Assembly: GCF_000208865.1 (NCBI RefSeq)
Contig: NC_018388.1
Coordinates: forward strand, 1,550,001-1,614,000
DNA: 64,000 nucleotides
Direction of reading: 5' to 3'
From: Neospora caninum Liverpool
Taxonomy: Eukaryota; Apicomplexa; Conoidasida; Eucoccidiorida; Sarcocystidae
Below, piece by piece: positions 37,514 to 50,007 of the stretch. Position 1 is the first letter of the stretch; every line of letters begins with the position of its first letter. The notes below the pieces were generated by a model. It was not told the DNA's origin. It did no database searches and saw nothing but the letters and a program-made list of their open reading frames with translations. A program made the translations under genes and the position numbers.

Positions 37514-37564
<51 letters not shown>
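37514..37564. repeat. TA dinucleotide microsatellite
   Basis: The longest TA run in the window (about 25 units), preceded by a short CA tract at 37485-37507. Confidence 0.93.
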
Positions 37565-37565
<1 letters not shown>

Positions 37566-37981
37566 GCAGAAATGGTTGCACACTGCCATACGTATATATG
37601 CTTATGTTTGTCCTTGTGCGAGTTCTTTTTTGAGTACGTCTTTCGCTTCCTGGAGATTAAACACCGCTGGTATTGCCAGAGCCGAAATGCAGGCGCGTGA
37701 TTCTGGCGTTGGCTTTGAGGCGTGACTCAATGCGCGTGCAGGAGGGCGCAACACGGAGCATATCAAATCGCGGTAGGCTGTTGCCCAGGAAAAAGGCGTG
37801 TCTTCTTTTTCGAAAGCCCACCGGGCTTTCTTTTGTTTTTCAGATTCTCGCCGAAGCATCAGCTTGTTCTTTTCTTCGGTTGATCCCGGGTTTCCTTTGG
37901 ACGGCCTATCTGTTTCCTGTTCGTTTTTTCTTTTGCAGTCGGACGGCTTTTCTCAGCGACAATCGACTTGGCTTTTTTGCG

Positions 37982-38797
37982 TCAGCTGAGCGCCGAAGAA
38001 GGTCCCATTGGGCTCTTTTCCCCGTCCTTTTTCTTTTCGGTGGTGATAAGGAATGAAAGCTCTAAAGGAATCACAGACGAGACGGAAATCGACTTGTGCT
38101 GTAAGGAAAACGACGCCTTTGTCTGCGCAGCAGGTACAGCAGACCTGCATGTCTGTCTCGCTCGCAGGATGCAGCCTTCTTTTAAAATGCCGAGATCTCT
38201 AGATTCGGGTGTAGAGCTACTTTCTGCTTCGCCTCCCAGCGAGAAGAACTCTCGAGGAGTCGGGCGATGCCCGCGATGCCTTGACGAGACAACTCCTCTG
38301 CTTCCTCGGCTGTGACGCTGTTTTGTGCGATCGATGCGCATATGCGCATGGAAAACTGAACAGCCCGTTTCTCTACAGACGCAACTCGATCCCGACTGCG
38401 CCGACGTTACTGTTTTTCCACCCCGGTTATGTTCCAGGCGATATCTAAGGATTTCTGTGTGCACGCGTTTAAACGGGGTGGCGGTCTTCGACATCGACTG
38501 GCCTACCGGCGCTGCTCTCTGCCTTTTCTCTTGATTGCAGGCTTGAAGGCGACCGGACTGACACGCGTCACAGTGGGTATAGGTTTTGCTGTTTCGGGTT
38601 AGTTGTTCGGATGTACAGCCGTCGTTTTCCTGACTTCCCCCTCATCTCGCGAAGAGGCTTCTCAAGGCAGACGGGAAGGGACAATTTGATAGCCTCTGCG
38701 ATTCGCCCTTTCTCGTTCGGTCCATTTTGTTTGCCAGTCTCTTCTCCGCCGCGCCCTCTCCTTCTGCGCCGAAGTGTTTCCCAGAGCTGCCTCGTCT
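37982..38797 (-). CDS. Possible unrecognised multi-exon gene, 5' end unresolved
   Basis: On the minus strand four open segments can be joined with matching phases: about 38797-38617 (contains NGPNEKGRIAEAIKLSLPV), 38557-38507 (PVAFKPAIKRKGREQR), 38317-38221 (VTAEEAEELSRQGIAGIARL, ending RWEAKQK) and 38098-37982 (HKSISVSSVIPLELSF to a TGA). Borders are GTACAT, GTAGGC and GTAGCT donors, and acceptors ending TCAG, ACAG and TTACAG. The last acceptor is strong; the others are moderate. The peptides look protein-like, with alternating charged and helical segments, but match no family I know, and no start ATG was found. Chance phase agreement is possible. Confidence 0.27.
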
Positions 38798-39715
38798 AGC
38801 GGCTGTTGCGGCCAGATGACACAAACGCGGGGTTTCCCGACACAGAAAGCTGGTCTGCGCGGGGTGCTTGTTCGCAAGAAAATGCGTGCCCCGTCCCTCA
38901 GCTCCTGTTAGCCTCCGACCACAGGATCACTCTCTGAAAGCTTCGCTTTCGAGAGAGTGCTATGGGGTGTATCTGGTGGTACTCGGTCAGGTGTACCTAC
39001 ACCTCACTCGGCAGGCCTAGCAGGCGAAGGTCATGCAACCGAGGAAGCTGTCGAAAAGGCTGACCTTTGTGCATTCCTCCGGCACTTCCTTCTTAAACTC
39101 GCTCTGACCGTTTGTCTCTTGAAGCCCATTTCTCTTCTCTCCGCACCAGGTCTCGTCTGTCTCTGCATAGGGCTTTTTGGCGCTTGTCCACGCGCCAGTC
39201 TTCCTCCCTCAGTTGGCGTGTCTCTTTCATTTCTCCACTGTCCCTCCTGTATCGCCACGGGGCACGACACGTCCGGCCGCCTCTTCTCTACGGGTGGCCT
39301 TGTTTGGCGTCTTGGCATCGCGAGAAAAGAGAGCCAAATTCTTCAAAAAGAGGTGGTTTCTCGATACTCCGCAGGGCTGGTGCGGGAGGCGCCCAGCTTC
39401 TGGGACTCCTCTTGACGACGAAGGAGGTCCTCGATTGGCGCAGCTTCCAAGCCTTGCCGAGTGTGATACATCTCTAATCGCCTTCACGCCGGCCAAAACA
39501 AGTAAACCGACACCACGCATGCGGAGGATAGGTGCCCATCTGTTCGCTGTTCATGTACAGCTATACATATGCATGTGTATACATGTATAGGTAGATACAT
39601 GTATGTGGAGATATAAATACAGAGGAGGCGCGAAGGCCGAGACGGAGAACAGAGAGGGAGAAGAAGGGGGCGGGAGAAACGGTAAGGGAAAGAGAGAGAT
39701 ATCGTGTTCAAGACA

Positions 39716-42700
39716 ATGAAGCTGATGAAACAGAACTACGAGCGCGATGGCAGCGGTTCCATCGTTTGCGAGTGCGAAGTGGCGGATGACGTTTGGACCC
39801 TGTACAATATCGTCCTCCCCGGCGATAAAGTCAAATGCGTCACGACACGGTAGGTCCTCGCTTCGAAACAGAGTTTCACACGAATCCCGTCAGTTCCGTG
39901 TCCTCTCCTGGGTGTGCCTCGAACTGCGTGTACACCCAACTCAGTTGTCTCTGCGAAAACCTTTTCCAGCGCCTGTCAAAAAATGAAAGCAGCAACGCTG
40001 TGGGCTCTCGCTGCGTGGATTCCTTGAGCGGTGGTGAGAGAAACCAAACGCGCCTGATGCACTCTGGTGCACTCGGCATGACTCAGGAAGCTACAGAAAG
40101 AAAGCGATACGGGCGCGGTGTCATCGGAGGTGAAGAAGATCGTCCTCAACATCCTAGTGAAGGTGAGAGTCTCTAGATGCACCTTGCCTCGTGCTGGTAC
40201 TGTCTTCGGTTCGCTCGACTCCGAGCCCCGGCTGTGTCAGGCGACCTCGCAAATGGAAACTTGCCTTTTCCACTCGTGGCGCCTCTCCCGTATTGATGGC
40301 CCCGCTGTCTTGCGTTGTCGTGTCCTTCCGCTCTTTGTGCGGATCCATCTCTGCATCGGGCTTCGACAGGGTCTATTTTGCAAGGGTGTTCTTTCTATCG
40401 CCTTTCCTCGGGCGTGTGTATCTACAGAAGATCGATTACGAGGGAGATGGCGATGTGCTGCGAATCTCGGGGCAAGTTGTCGAAGAAAATCCCTACGTGA
40501 AGGTATGCAAACCCCGCTTCCAGTTGGTTTCTCCTTTTCTCTCGTGAATCGCTCTTTGTGGCCACGCGCCGACCGTCGCTCTTCCCGCCTCTTTTGCTTT
40601 CCCCAGCGCGTACGAAGTCCTGCGCTCCCTGGCAGGCAGAAGCGCACGCAGTGGAGGAGATCAAGACAGAAGGGCGCAGAAACGGGGCGGGGTGAACGTA
40701 CTGATGGAAAGGAGACAGTAGACCTGTCCAGGCGCAGAAGGCGAGCGTCGAAGGTGCCCAATCAGCCCCAAGAAGGGACACTCGCCTCTTACTCTTCCCA
40801 TTGTCCCCGAGTCTCTGTCGTCCTGTTCAGATCGGCAGCTACCACACTCTCGACATTTCTCTGCATACGAAATTCACCCTTTACAAGGTGAGACGATGGA
40901 GCCTTTCTGCCTGCTCGTTCTCCGCTTCAACTCATCTCCGTCTCGGTCCTGCAAAGAGAGGCAAACGTCTCAAGTCAACCTCCGATTTGTGTCGCCAACG
41001 CGTCGGCCTCACCGTTCCTGAGGCGTGTGTCGTGACCATCCAGCTGCAACACCTCAACGCGGCGACACAGTTTGAGGGCAGGGAGCGCGTGTGCGGTTTG
41101 CTTCAGCGACAGAGTCGCAGGTGGATTTACTTCCGAGACTCTTTCTTCTGTTTCACCCTCAGACTGGAACCAAGGGACAAATGCCTCCTGGGACCCAGCC
41201 TTCCCGCCACTTGTCGCTCGTCCTCGGCTCCTCTGCTTCGCGTTCCAGATGAAGCGGAAACGCGGAATTGCCTTTGCGTGGGAGAGGTGCATGCAGGGAG
41301 TTCTGTGCCGCGCCGAGGGTTCCTTCTCGCGGTGACTTCCTCTCTACCCCTGGAGACCAGGCGAGAGAAACAAAACATAGAGGTTTTTGATTCCCTTTTC
41401 CGTGCTCTGCGTGTCCTTCGCTGCGCAGGAACAGTGGGACCGTTTATTCCTGGACAGGCTGCAGGAGGCAGTCGATCCTCACCGGAGTGCCGAGGTCCAA
41501 GTTGTCGTGAGTCTCTCAGTGCGCGAAAGGCAGTTTCCCGAGTCACCCTTCACCCCGCATGCACCCCGACCCATCTTCTCTCCGTCCCAGCCCTTTCTGT
41601 TTGAAAAGAGAGAAGGCACGAACAGCAAGGACAGTGCGTTCTGTGGATCTACCTGTCTTGCCGCCAGTTGTTGAAGCTTTAGAGCCGCAAAGCGAGCATT
41701 TTGGACCTTTCTCGAACCCCACAGTGTTGCGCAGGGGCGCGTTGTGCGGATGGCCCAGAACTTTAGAGATTCAACGAGCTAGCAACGCCTAAAGTGCTGG
41801 GACCGGACAGGCGTCCCGAATGCCTCGTGACAGCGTCAGGAGCATTTTGGTTTCGCCTCTACGAACAAAAGCAGTGGGGTGTACCTGACATGTGCACCCT
41901 CTGTTTTCCGCTTTAGCGCCGATGCTGGCCTGGACAAAACGGTGTGCGTGCCTCGCCAGTTCCCTGGAGCTCGTGTCTCGCCTTCTGCCCGTTGCAGCTG
42001 ATTGAAAGCGGCCTGTGCCACATCTTTCTTCTCTCCTCCTCCCTCGCAAAGCCTGTGGCGAAAGTGACGGCGGCCATGCCCAAGCAGAGGGGACATTTCT
42101 CGAACTATGAAAAGGTAGAGGGCCGTGTCCGCTGCGTCCCGGAGCAAACGGGAGCGCGAACGAGGGGGAGGGGCGGGTCTCAGCGCGAGGGAGAAGGACA
42201 GGCTCCGGATGGCGGAGGGGACTAAGCCGACGCAGTAAGACGCGCGCGGCTTCTCGTTTTGCCCCTCTGGCGGCTCGGGTTGTCCGTGGGTCTGAAAAGC
42301 GACACAGCCTGTGCTCTAGCTGCTTTAGCTGTGAGCGCGTTTTGCCTTGAACGCTCGAGTTCACAGAGAACCTGACGCCTCTGTGCGCAGTTCGAGGCAA
42401 CTCTACGTGGCGGCTCTGCTACCCTTTAGGTTTCACTCTCTGTGTTGAAGTCTGCATTTGCAGATATTTGTATGGCAGGATGTACAGATACATATATATA
42501 TATATATATAGGAATAGGAAGAAATGTGTATGCAGATCTGTGTTTGGAGATACGTAGTTATATATATATATAGGCAGTCCCACATCTCTAATGATACACT
42601 CGGATGATATCTGTGTTGCGTAAGATGGACGCTGTCTGTTTCCTAGGTGAAGAGGCGTTTTTTCGAGGACGTGTTCTCGAGTCTGTTTGTCCACACGAAT

Positions 42701-43728
42701 CCCGAGACGGTGAAGTGCGTTCTGATTGCCGGTCCAGGATTTGTGAAAGTGAGCCTCTGAACGAGGTGGACAGGTTTGGAGAGTGTCGGATGTCGATTGG
42801 AGGGGTCGATGCCGCACCGAGAAGCCCTCAGGAGCATTGCTCTCAGAGGTTTCCCATTCTGTTCTCAAAAGGTCCAAAGTAGAGGCGCGCGAACGGAGGT
42901 CGAGAGTCAGCCCGGTGCATTGCGCGTCACGTTGATTATTTCTCCCTCGTGCTAACACTTGGACAGAGAGGCTAGGGACTGGCCTTAGCAGTGGGGGGAG
43001 AAACTGGAGCGCATCAGCGTTTTGTTTCTAGGGAAGTGCGGCTTTTTCTGAGTAGATATTGGACTCTTTTCGCGTGCGCCGCCAGCAAGCAAAGGTTACG
43101 AGCCAGGGACGGGGGCTCATTTGTCTTTCATTCTGGTTTCCTTCTGTCTTCTCTTCAGGACGAGTTCCTGCGGTTTCTCCACCAGGAGGCGGTTAAGAGG
43201 TGAGCGCTCGGCGGCTGTGCGAGAATCCCTTCCCAGAACGCAAAGGCGGGAGATCGCCGCTGTAGAGGAACGACAGAAAGGGAAAAAAACCCCAGCTGGC
43301 CTAAGAGGCGAGAGAGGAGCGACCTTTCGGCAGCCACGAAGCCAGGCCAATCGCCTGTCACCTCTCCTCAGCGCATGCAGGACACCGTTTTGATGCTAAC
43401 ATCTGCATGCGCGCGCGCTCGCAACGCCAGGGGAAACCCGTTCGCTTCGGCGCACTTTCTGTTTGCATGCACAATGCAGAGACTGCAAAGACTTCATTTC
43501 TCGGAAACAAATGTTCGTCACTGCTTCCGCCTCAACGGGACACAAGTAAGACTTAGCGCGTGCCTCCCTGTCTTTTTCAGTATCCGTCAATTCGAATATT
43601 GGCTCGCATAAAGACGCTAGGATACATGCATGTGTGGACACAACCCGTAGACGCAGATTTAGAACAGTGCAGCGACACCTATCCGTTTTATGTAGGGTGT
43701 TCATCGTGTTGCATAGGCATACATATGA

Positions 43729-43767
<39 letters not shown>

Positions 43768-46169
43768 ATGCGTGTGCATGAGTTTCTGTGGGCTTCACAG
43801 CCGAGCGTAAATGCACGGTCCCTAGGTAAGGTCGTTTGCGACGGCACACAGAGGCGTCGAAATGTTGGACCAGAAAGTGGTTTGCGTTCGTCGGAGTACC
43901 CAAATCGGGAGTCTCTACCAGCGAGCATGGATTCGCGCGAGTACACCACTCCGCTGTAGCATGCCTCGCATTTTTCCGTTTGTGCATGCATCCGAAGGAC
44001 GCTGGCTTTTGCATGCACGAAGAAGCCGTCCTACGGTGACCTTCTAATTATTCTGCATATAAGTTTGCACTCCTCGACTGATCCGTACCCACACAGACCT
44101 ATGCATGTGCTTGCACTACGTAGGCGTGTGAACACTTGACGTTTATGTCGCCGACGTGCTGGGTGTTTCCCGACTGTTTCAAAGAACGGAACGAAACAGA
44201 GACGGGCTGTCGACGTCGGAAAGTCTGACGGCCTTGCCAGTGGGGTGTCGCGTCCTAGAAGCGCTGAACACATATTCTGGTGCTTGGCAGACAGTCCCCT
44301 GAGAGCCCGGTGTCTCGCCTGTCGGCTGTCTGTACACCAGGCAGGCGCTGACTGAGCTTCTCGCCGATCCGAGTGTCTTGGCGCTTCTCGAAAACACGAA
44401 GGCGGCACGCCATGCACAGAGACTGCAGGATTTCTACAAGTTGTTGAATAAAACGTTGGACGCCTCGGCTGGCAGCGATTGCCGCAATCTGACCTGCTAC
44501 GGCCCGACGCAGGTGCGACTATTTCGTTTCGTGCCGCGTCTCTCAATGTTCACGCAGAAAGAAGGCTGCTCCGGCGGCGACGTGGCGCATGCAGGCGACG
44601 GCAACAAGAGGCACATCCCCATTCTCTTCTTGTCTCTGTCTTTCTCTATGGGCGGTTTTGAGCATGTTGTGGAATGCTGTGTTTTCCGGAAGTGCTAGGG
44701 GACTCAGGGAGCGCTTCGTTGAACAGTCACAGAAGCTGCCTGTGGTAGGGTGTAGGTCAAAATGCATGCGCAGCACCTTTGTTTCTTCTGCCTCGGTTGC
44801 TGGCTTCAGGTCGCGACAGCTGTCGAAGTTGGAGCCGTGGCGTCTCTGCTGATCACCGATGGGTTGTTAAGGTACGGAGACGTTGGCGAAAAAAACGGCC
44901 GTCGAGGGGAGAACGTGGACAGTGTCTTTTAACGTTCTCACTAGCCGCATTCTGACCGCGAGGCAGAGACGAGACCCCGTCTGCGAGTCGAGGTTGAGAT
45001 TCCGTCGGGGGAGTCTCTGCTTGAATCGACGCGCCTCTCGCTTTCGTAGCTTCCTCCTTGTCGCTACGAGAGTTCGGACTGCACGGGCGTGGTGTGGCTT
45101 TTCGCTTCCTGACTCTCACAAGGCGCTGTCGCGGTGTAACTGCAGCCACGGCGCTGCCTGGAGGGCGCGACAGAGGCACCGGCTGGGGGCTATTTCCGCG
45201 ATCGTTTCGTGCTTCTGTCGGCTCTTCCAAATCCCGAAGCGTTTCCTTGCGGTCGACTGTCTCCCCTCAGGTCCAGCAACACAACTGAGCGACGACGCTT
45301 CGTCCGCCTGGTCGAGGAGGTCGAGCGTGCGGGTGGCGAAGTTTTGACATTCTCGGACCAGCACACAAGCGGCGAGCGTAAGAAGGGAGATAGCGACAGT
45401 CTTTTACCGGATCCGAGTTCCATTGTGTTACCAGAGCATAGTTAAGAAACTACTGTGGAGATAGAGCACTTGATCGCCACGCATTTATGTAACAAAGGTA
45501 AGCAGGGTAATCTGGGATACGTGGCGTAACATTAGTAATCCAAGGGAGGTGAAAAAGATTCGCGACAAACAGAAACACGGAAAGCGCCGCAGAGAGGAGA
45601 AAGAGTGAAGCGTTTTCTTCTCCGGTCACATGCGCTAGCCGTGAAGAGAGGCGAGCAAAGATTCCGTTCCCGGGCGTTTTCAACAAAGGCAGTGCCGCGT
45701 TTGCGAAGTGAGCGAACGTGGGAACGACGGAAGACGCGCCTCGGCACGAGATACAGCAACCTGCAGCTTTGCGGATGTTTTTCGCGAGCCCCAGCAGCCA
45801 GGAACAAATCCGATTTTTGCTCTAGAATGGGGAAAGACGTCGCCGGGGGGAAAAGCGAGTCGCGCCCAGTTCAAAGCCGCCACCGCAGTCTGGCCACGTG
45901 TGTAGCATGTCTCGGTGAAGGCCGATGTGTGAACAGATGTGTAGGACACGGATCACGTTTTCAGTTAGTGGGTGCTTGTTGCGGCGCGCAAGCGCTGTGT
46001 CTCTTTTTGAGCGGCGTGGAAATTTGCTGTGTTTTGCCTCGGCCGCGTTTTCGTCTGCGCAGAGCTCAACATGCTATCGGGAGTGGCGGCGATCCTGAAG
46101 TTCCCGATCGACGACTTTCTGGAGGAAGATGAAGACAGCGGAGACGAGACGCGCAAGAGAGAGAGCTGA
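39716..46169 (+). CDS. PELO: Pelota/Dom34 ribosome-rescue factor
   Basis: Thirteen exons: 39716-39849, 40087-40162, 40428-40502, 40831-40887, 41429-41506, 41998-42114, 42647-42748, 43159-43199, 43480-43545, 44341-44512, 44810-44871, 45271-45377 and 46063-46169. All borders are GT/AG and all phases agree, giving 397 residues (human about 385). The N-terminal Sm-like domain starts MKLMKQNYERDGSGSI and includes DVWTLYNIVLPGD. The central domain has VKCVLIAGPGFVK, SASTGHK and ENTKAARHAQRLQDFYKLL. The C-terminal domain has ERRRFVRLVEEVERAGGEV and SGEQLNMLSGVAAILKFPI, ending in an acidic tail. Family knowledge: Pelota with the GTPase HBS1 binds the empty A site of stalled ribosomes and promotes splitting in no-go and non-stop decay. 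It lacks the GGQ motif of eRF1, as expected. Introns hold a TA run (43731-43763) and several TGCATGC words. Confidence 0.97.
42490..42510. repeat. Short TA microsatellite
   Basis: TA run in the intron between Pelota exons 6 and 7, with a second shorter run near 42558-42572. A longer one lies at 43731-43763 in a later intron. Confidence 0.85.
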
Positions 46170-46556
46170 AACGGAGAGGCGTTTTCTTGCCTGCGCCTGC
46201 TCGAGCGCGGGCTCAAGGGCGCCTCGCCCTTTTACGGTGGAGACAACAAACGAGTTCTGAATTCTCCCACAGAGAAAGACAGCCGGTCCGAGGGGGTTTT
46301 GTGTTTTCGGAACGCAGCGACGTGGCGTGGCTGCTCGCACCTCGAGACGCTCGCCCGCATTCATGAGACTTGGCCGCAAAAGCTACCGACAGAAAAGGGG
46401 ACTGAACGGCAGTGTCTAGACACCACACACTCTGCTTTTAGAAAGCGGCTTCACCAGAGAGAAAGAGACACCGCGAGAGAGGAAACGCGACTGGCAAGAA
46501 ACACCACAGATCTGTAAAGCAACACTAGACCGTTACGCCTTTTTCGAAGTTGAGTC

Positions 46557-48174
46557 TCATATGACTTCCCAGACCAAGTCGTCCGAAGGGCGAGTGGGAG
46601 TCTGCGCCGCCGACGCCTCGGCCTGTCCCAGGATCGCTGGACACGCTCGACTGTCTACAACGGTCCGGCGTCGGCCAGGCTGCGGTTCTGGCCCTTCTTG
46701 CCGCGACTTGGCGTGCGCCCGAAGTCGCTTCTTTGGGCGTCCTTGCCCGCCAGACCCCCGCTGTGTGGACAGTTTCGTTTCAAAGTCGCCAAGAATGCCT
46801 GGTCCCTGCGGCGCAATCACAGAGCCTAGGGCCTGTTTCTGGCGAAGCTGCCAGCGCTGCTCTCGCCGCCGTTCCCGCTCCTCTTCTAGCTTCTCTTGGC
46901 CACCCCACACACGCCACGCGAGCTGCTGGACCTCTCCAAAGCGATAGAGCCGCATCGGCTTAAACGACGCGCCATGGGGATTTGGACGTTCTTCCACCTG
47001 TGTAGAGGCACCACAGAGGGCACATCTCGGATTTACACGTTCTTGCGCCTCTACGGAGCAACGGTGACATGGCCAACTACGGCGCTGGGCCTCTCTGGGG
47101 TGCTGGGCGACAAAGAACGGCGCAAGTTGCGGCCGCTCCGAGCGTTAGCCGCCACGACCACGATACACAAGAAACACATCTCGCTTCTCTAGCGCACGTC
47201 CCAAAAGCTGTTCGGCGCTGCAGGCGAGTAACCCGTTCTTTCCGCTGTGTGCCCCGGATACCGCTCCCCGGAACTTGCCCACGGAAACCGGACAGGGAGT
47301 GAATTCGGCACGGGAGGGAGCGCTTTTCCGAGCAGACGTTCGGTCCCTACCCTAGGTGTGAACACGGAAAACGGTACCCGAAAACGCATCTAATCCTAAA
47401 CAGAGCAATTCTTACCGTCAAGAGCCCTTGGGACACGGCGTCCCGAAGCGACTGCAACGGCAGACAGAACGTTTGCGCTGCCTCCTGTTGAGTTATCTGA
47501 CGCTGCAGATTCTCCCCGTCCACCGTATCAGGACAGATCTCTTTTTCGACGTGGAGGGTAGCCCTCATGCCTGTTGTTCGAGAAACCGCAAAGTTGCTGT
47601 ACGACATCTGCCGCCGCAGATCGTCCCAGTCTTTGTCGGCAGAGCGACTCGAGTGGCACTGCGGGTGTCTGCACACCCGATAGATAAAAGTACGTCTTTC
47701 TATGAGAGCGCGTTGCCTCGCATCCAGTTCCGCCGACGGCCCAGGAGTCTAGCAAGCACGGTCTCGCAGCCGTTTAGTGCTGGTCATGCAGCCAGGGTAT
47801 GTTTTCGAATTCCCGGCTCTCATCGCTTGAAGAAAACGGCCATGCGGTTCGGTGAGGACACAGTTTCGAGCGCGAACCCGCGAAAGGGAGTCACACACTC
47901 GTCCTGTGTCTGCCTCCTCACAGAGTTCCCCTTTTCAGACCTTCGCTGTCTGGCCCATCCTCTCGGCTGCGACTAACGGTTAGCACACGTTCTCAGGAAA
48001 CTCCTTTCAAGAAAAACGTGTCCACGAACACGGCTAGTTACGACAGACAGGGATACACATCGAAGTGATTTGTGCATTGAAGCTGGGTCACACCCCCTTC
48101 GACAGAGAAAGAAGAGTCGTTGCCGGTTCTTCACTTCTGACGAAGGATCGCTGTCAGTCCCCACAACGTCTCGT
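46557..48174 (-). CDS. XPA/Rad14-like nucleotide-excision-repair protein, 5' end unresolved
   Basis: Firm exons: 46997-46557 (to TGA) and 47668-47416. Likely upstream exons in matching phase: 47966-47922 (REDGPDSEGLKRG) and 48174-48135 (ETLWGLTAILRQ). The first coding exon was not found. Exon 47668-47416 ends with the family segment QRQITQQEAAQTFCLPLQSL, corresponding to LITKTEAK in XPA. The last exon has PNPHGASFKPMRLYRFGEVQ and WGGQEKLEEERERRREQRW, corresponding to KNPH...MKLYL...EVWGSQEALEE. A Gln/Gly/Arg-rich tail follows. Family knowledge: XPA verifies damaged DNA and scaffolds TFIIH, RPA and ERCC1. The usual C4 zinc finger is not evident: only isolated Cys residues (HPQC, KEIC) occur where two CxxC pairs are expected. 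The gene converges on Pelota with about 390 bases between stops. Confidence 0.68.
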
Positions 48175-50007
48175 CTGAAAACGCGATGGGCTGTGGAGCC
48201 TTAGTGTTCCGCAATGCCATTGCAAGTCCGGTGAGCAGTTTGAAAGTGCCCGCGACGAGACGTTGGATTCAGGATCCACGATCTCGGCACTGTCCAAATC
48301 GGCGGCAACCGCAGTCCTCCAAGAAGGCAAACAAAGCGCTTGTGTTACGCAGAGCACAGACAAAGTTTGGCAAGACTCGCCGCACTACACGGGAACCTCG
48401 AACCGGATGCATCTGCGCCGTGCCAGTCGCACTGTGCACAGTTGACTTTCCGAAAACGTTCTCGCGAGAAACTCAGGAATGAAGATTCTGAGGAAGCAGG
48501 GGCTGCCTATCCAAAACGCGTGGGGAATGTGAGATGGCAGAGTTCACCTAAGAAAGGAAATCCCTGCCAAAACGCCAGAGACAATTAAGTGACACTCGCC
48601 GACGGACTACTCTCTGGTACCTTGGGCAGCTTGACTTCTAGCAGCTCTTTTTGACTCTGCAGTGCATGCAAAGGAAAAGTCGTCCCGCCTACAGTGTCGA
48701 ACCACGGCGGCGCGAGCGATGAAACTGAAGCAAACCTACGGCGCAGCACGGCTGCAGTCCGCTAGCAGACAGAGCTACGTTTTCTTGGCTGTACAGAATT
48801 TCGATGTGCGGGGAAAAACCGCGAACTCTCCAAGGAAGACCAACGTCGTCCAACTGGAACCCCTCGCTCTCAATCGAAGGCACACGCGCCAGATGGTGAG
48901 GCCATCCAGGCTCTAGCGTCTCCGGGTTTGCAATATCAAAGGCAGGCTCCTTCGAGCGACTGGACGGTCCGTACGTGAAAAGTTTTGAAGTAATCTGATT
49001 GCCAAATTGTGAGCAGCGGTGGGGAGGGTCATCGAGGTCATCCAGTGAACACTCGCAGTGATTCGGCTACCCGGCGCCGTCCTCGAGGTAGCGCCTAGAT
49101 TTCCCCGCAGCGCTGGGGGCAACACGGCTCATCGAACATCGAAACCCGGAAACGCTCACGTTTTCCGGAAGGATCCTCTTCCGGAGACTCCCAAAGCAAA
49201 GCTCCCATACACAATTCAATACGGCAAGACATCGCTTCAAAGCGAAAGTAGAGTGACATACGAATAAACCCAGGCGGAATCTAGACAATTTATGGTCGCA
49301 CATGCAGCCGCCGCGCGTACAGCCGCTTTACGTCTCGGGATTTACGAGTGACTCAAAGCTGCGTCTCTATACAAGGGATGCTCTATTCGCCGCTTGGAGG
49401 GCCGTGCTCCGTTGTGCCGTTTCGTTTCCATCTTGTGTCAATAGAGAAAGGAGTGATTACCCAGCAGGAAAAGTTCAGTGTCCAACCGTTTTTCCCTCGG
49501 GGGTGCAAACGTAGTCCGCGGTCCCAGAAGTACTTCAAGTTTTTCCGAATTCATCGTACGGGACCTAAGCTCAATCGCTTGTAAGGAGGCACGTAACGCT
49601 TTTATTTACATATTTCCTTTAATGCCGTCTCCGGTCTGTCTGACGTTATCCCACTCTAGAATGAGATGCATTTTCGAGCTGGTTGAGCTGCTTCGCGATT
49701 GTCTGTGTCTAGGGCCCCTATATGGCACCGGAGTAAACAAACAGCGCCGACCATTATCGTGTGAAGCCTTGGAGACTATGTGCAAAGACTCGTTTCCGTG
49801 GCCGAGTCCGTGTGCCTTATCGGTGGGACTGGCTGTGTCCAGCATGCCCATCGAAGTCGTCTCTGCTTATCTTTGAGCAGGTAATGGAGCAGAGCCAGCT
49901 TTTTAGGTAGGACCGATTTGGGGACTCGTTTTGCAGTTCAAGCCATGATACATAGTCCGGTTGCCTTCTGTTTGCTTCTTCGCATTTTAGCCGATGGTGG
50001 CGACACG
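48175..50007. other. Region upstream of the XPA-like and secretory genes
   Basis: Should hold the XPA 5' exon(s) and the promoters of both divergent genes. A minus-strand frame at about 48200-48330 (TAVAADLDSAEIVDPESN) is a candidate XPA N-terminal exon but has no clean donor. A plus-strand MGCGALVFRNAIASP frame at 48186 ending at a GTGAGC donor was also noted but could not be linked to anything. Confidence 0.4.

Larger units (their letters stand above)
34507..39715. other. Large divergent interval between L12 and Pelota
   Basis: A 5.2-kb stretch upstream of both flanking genes. It contains a long TA microsatellite at 37514-37564 preceded by CA repeats, and scattered short frames. A chain of possible minus-strand exons at about 37982-38797 is listed separately. 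A further minus-strand segment at about 36731-36830 ends in a perfect donor (T|GTAAGT) and encodes CEQCKHTPVENAV, but no partner exon was found. Nothing else was recognised. Confidence 0.45.

Noticed and set aside
39017..39250. Minus-strand 63-codon frame ending SLFDSFLGCMTFAC before a TAG
   Set aside because: Looks protein-like, but it has no ATG, no clear acceptor and no partner exon.
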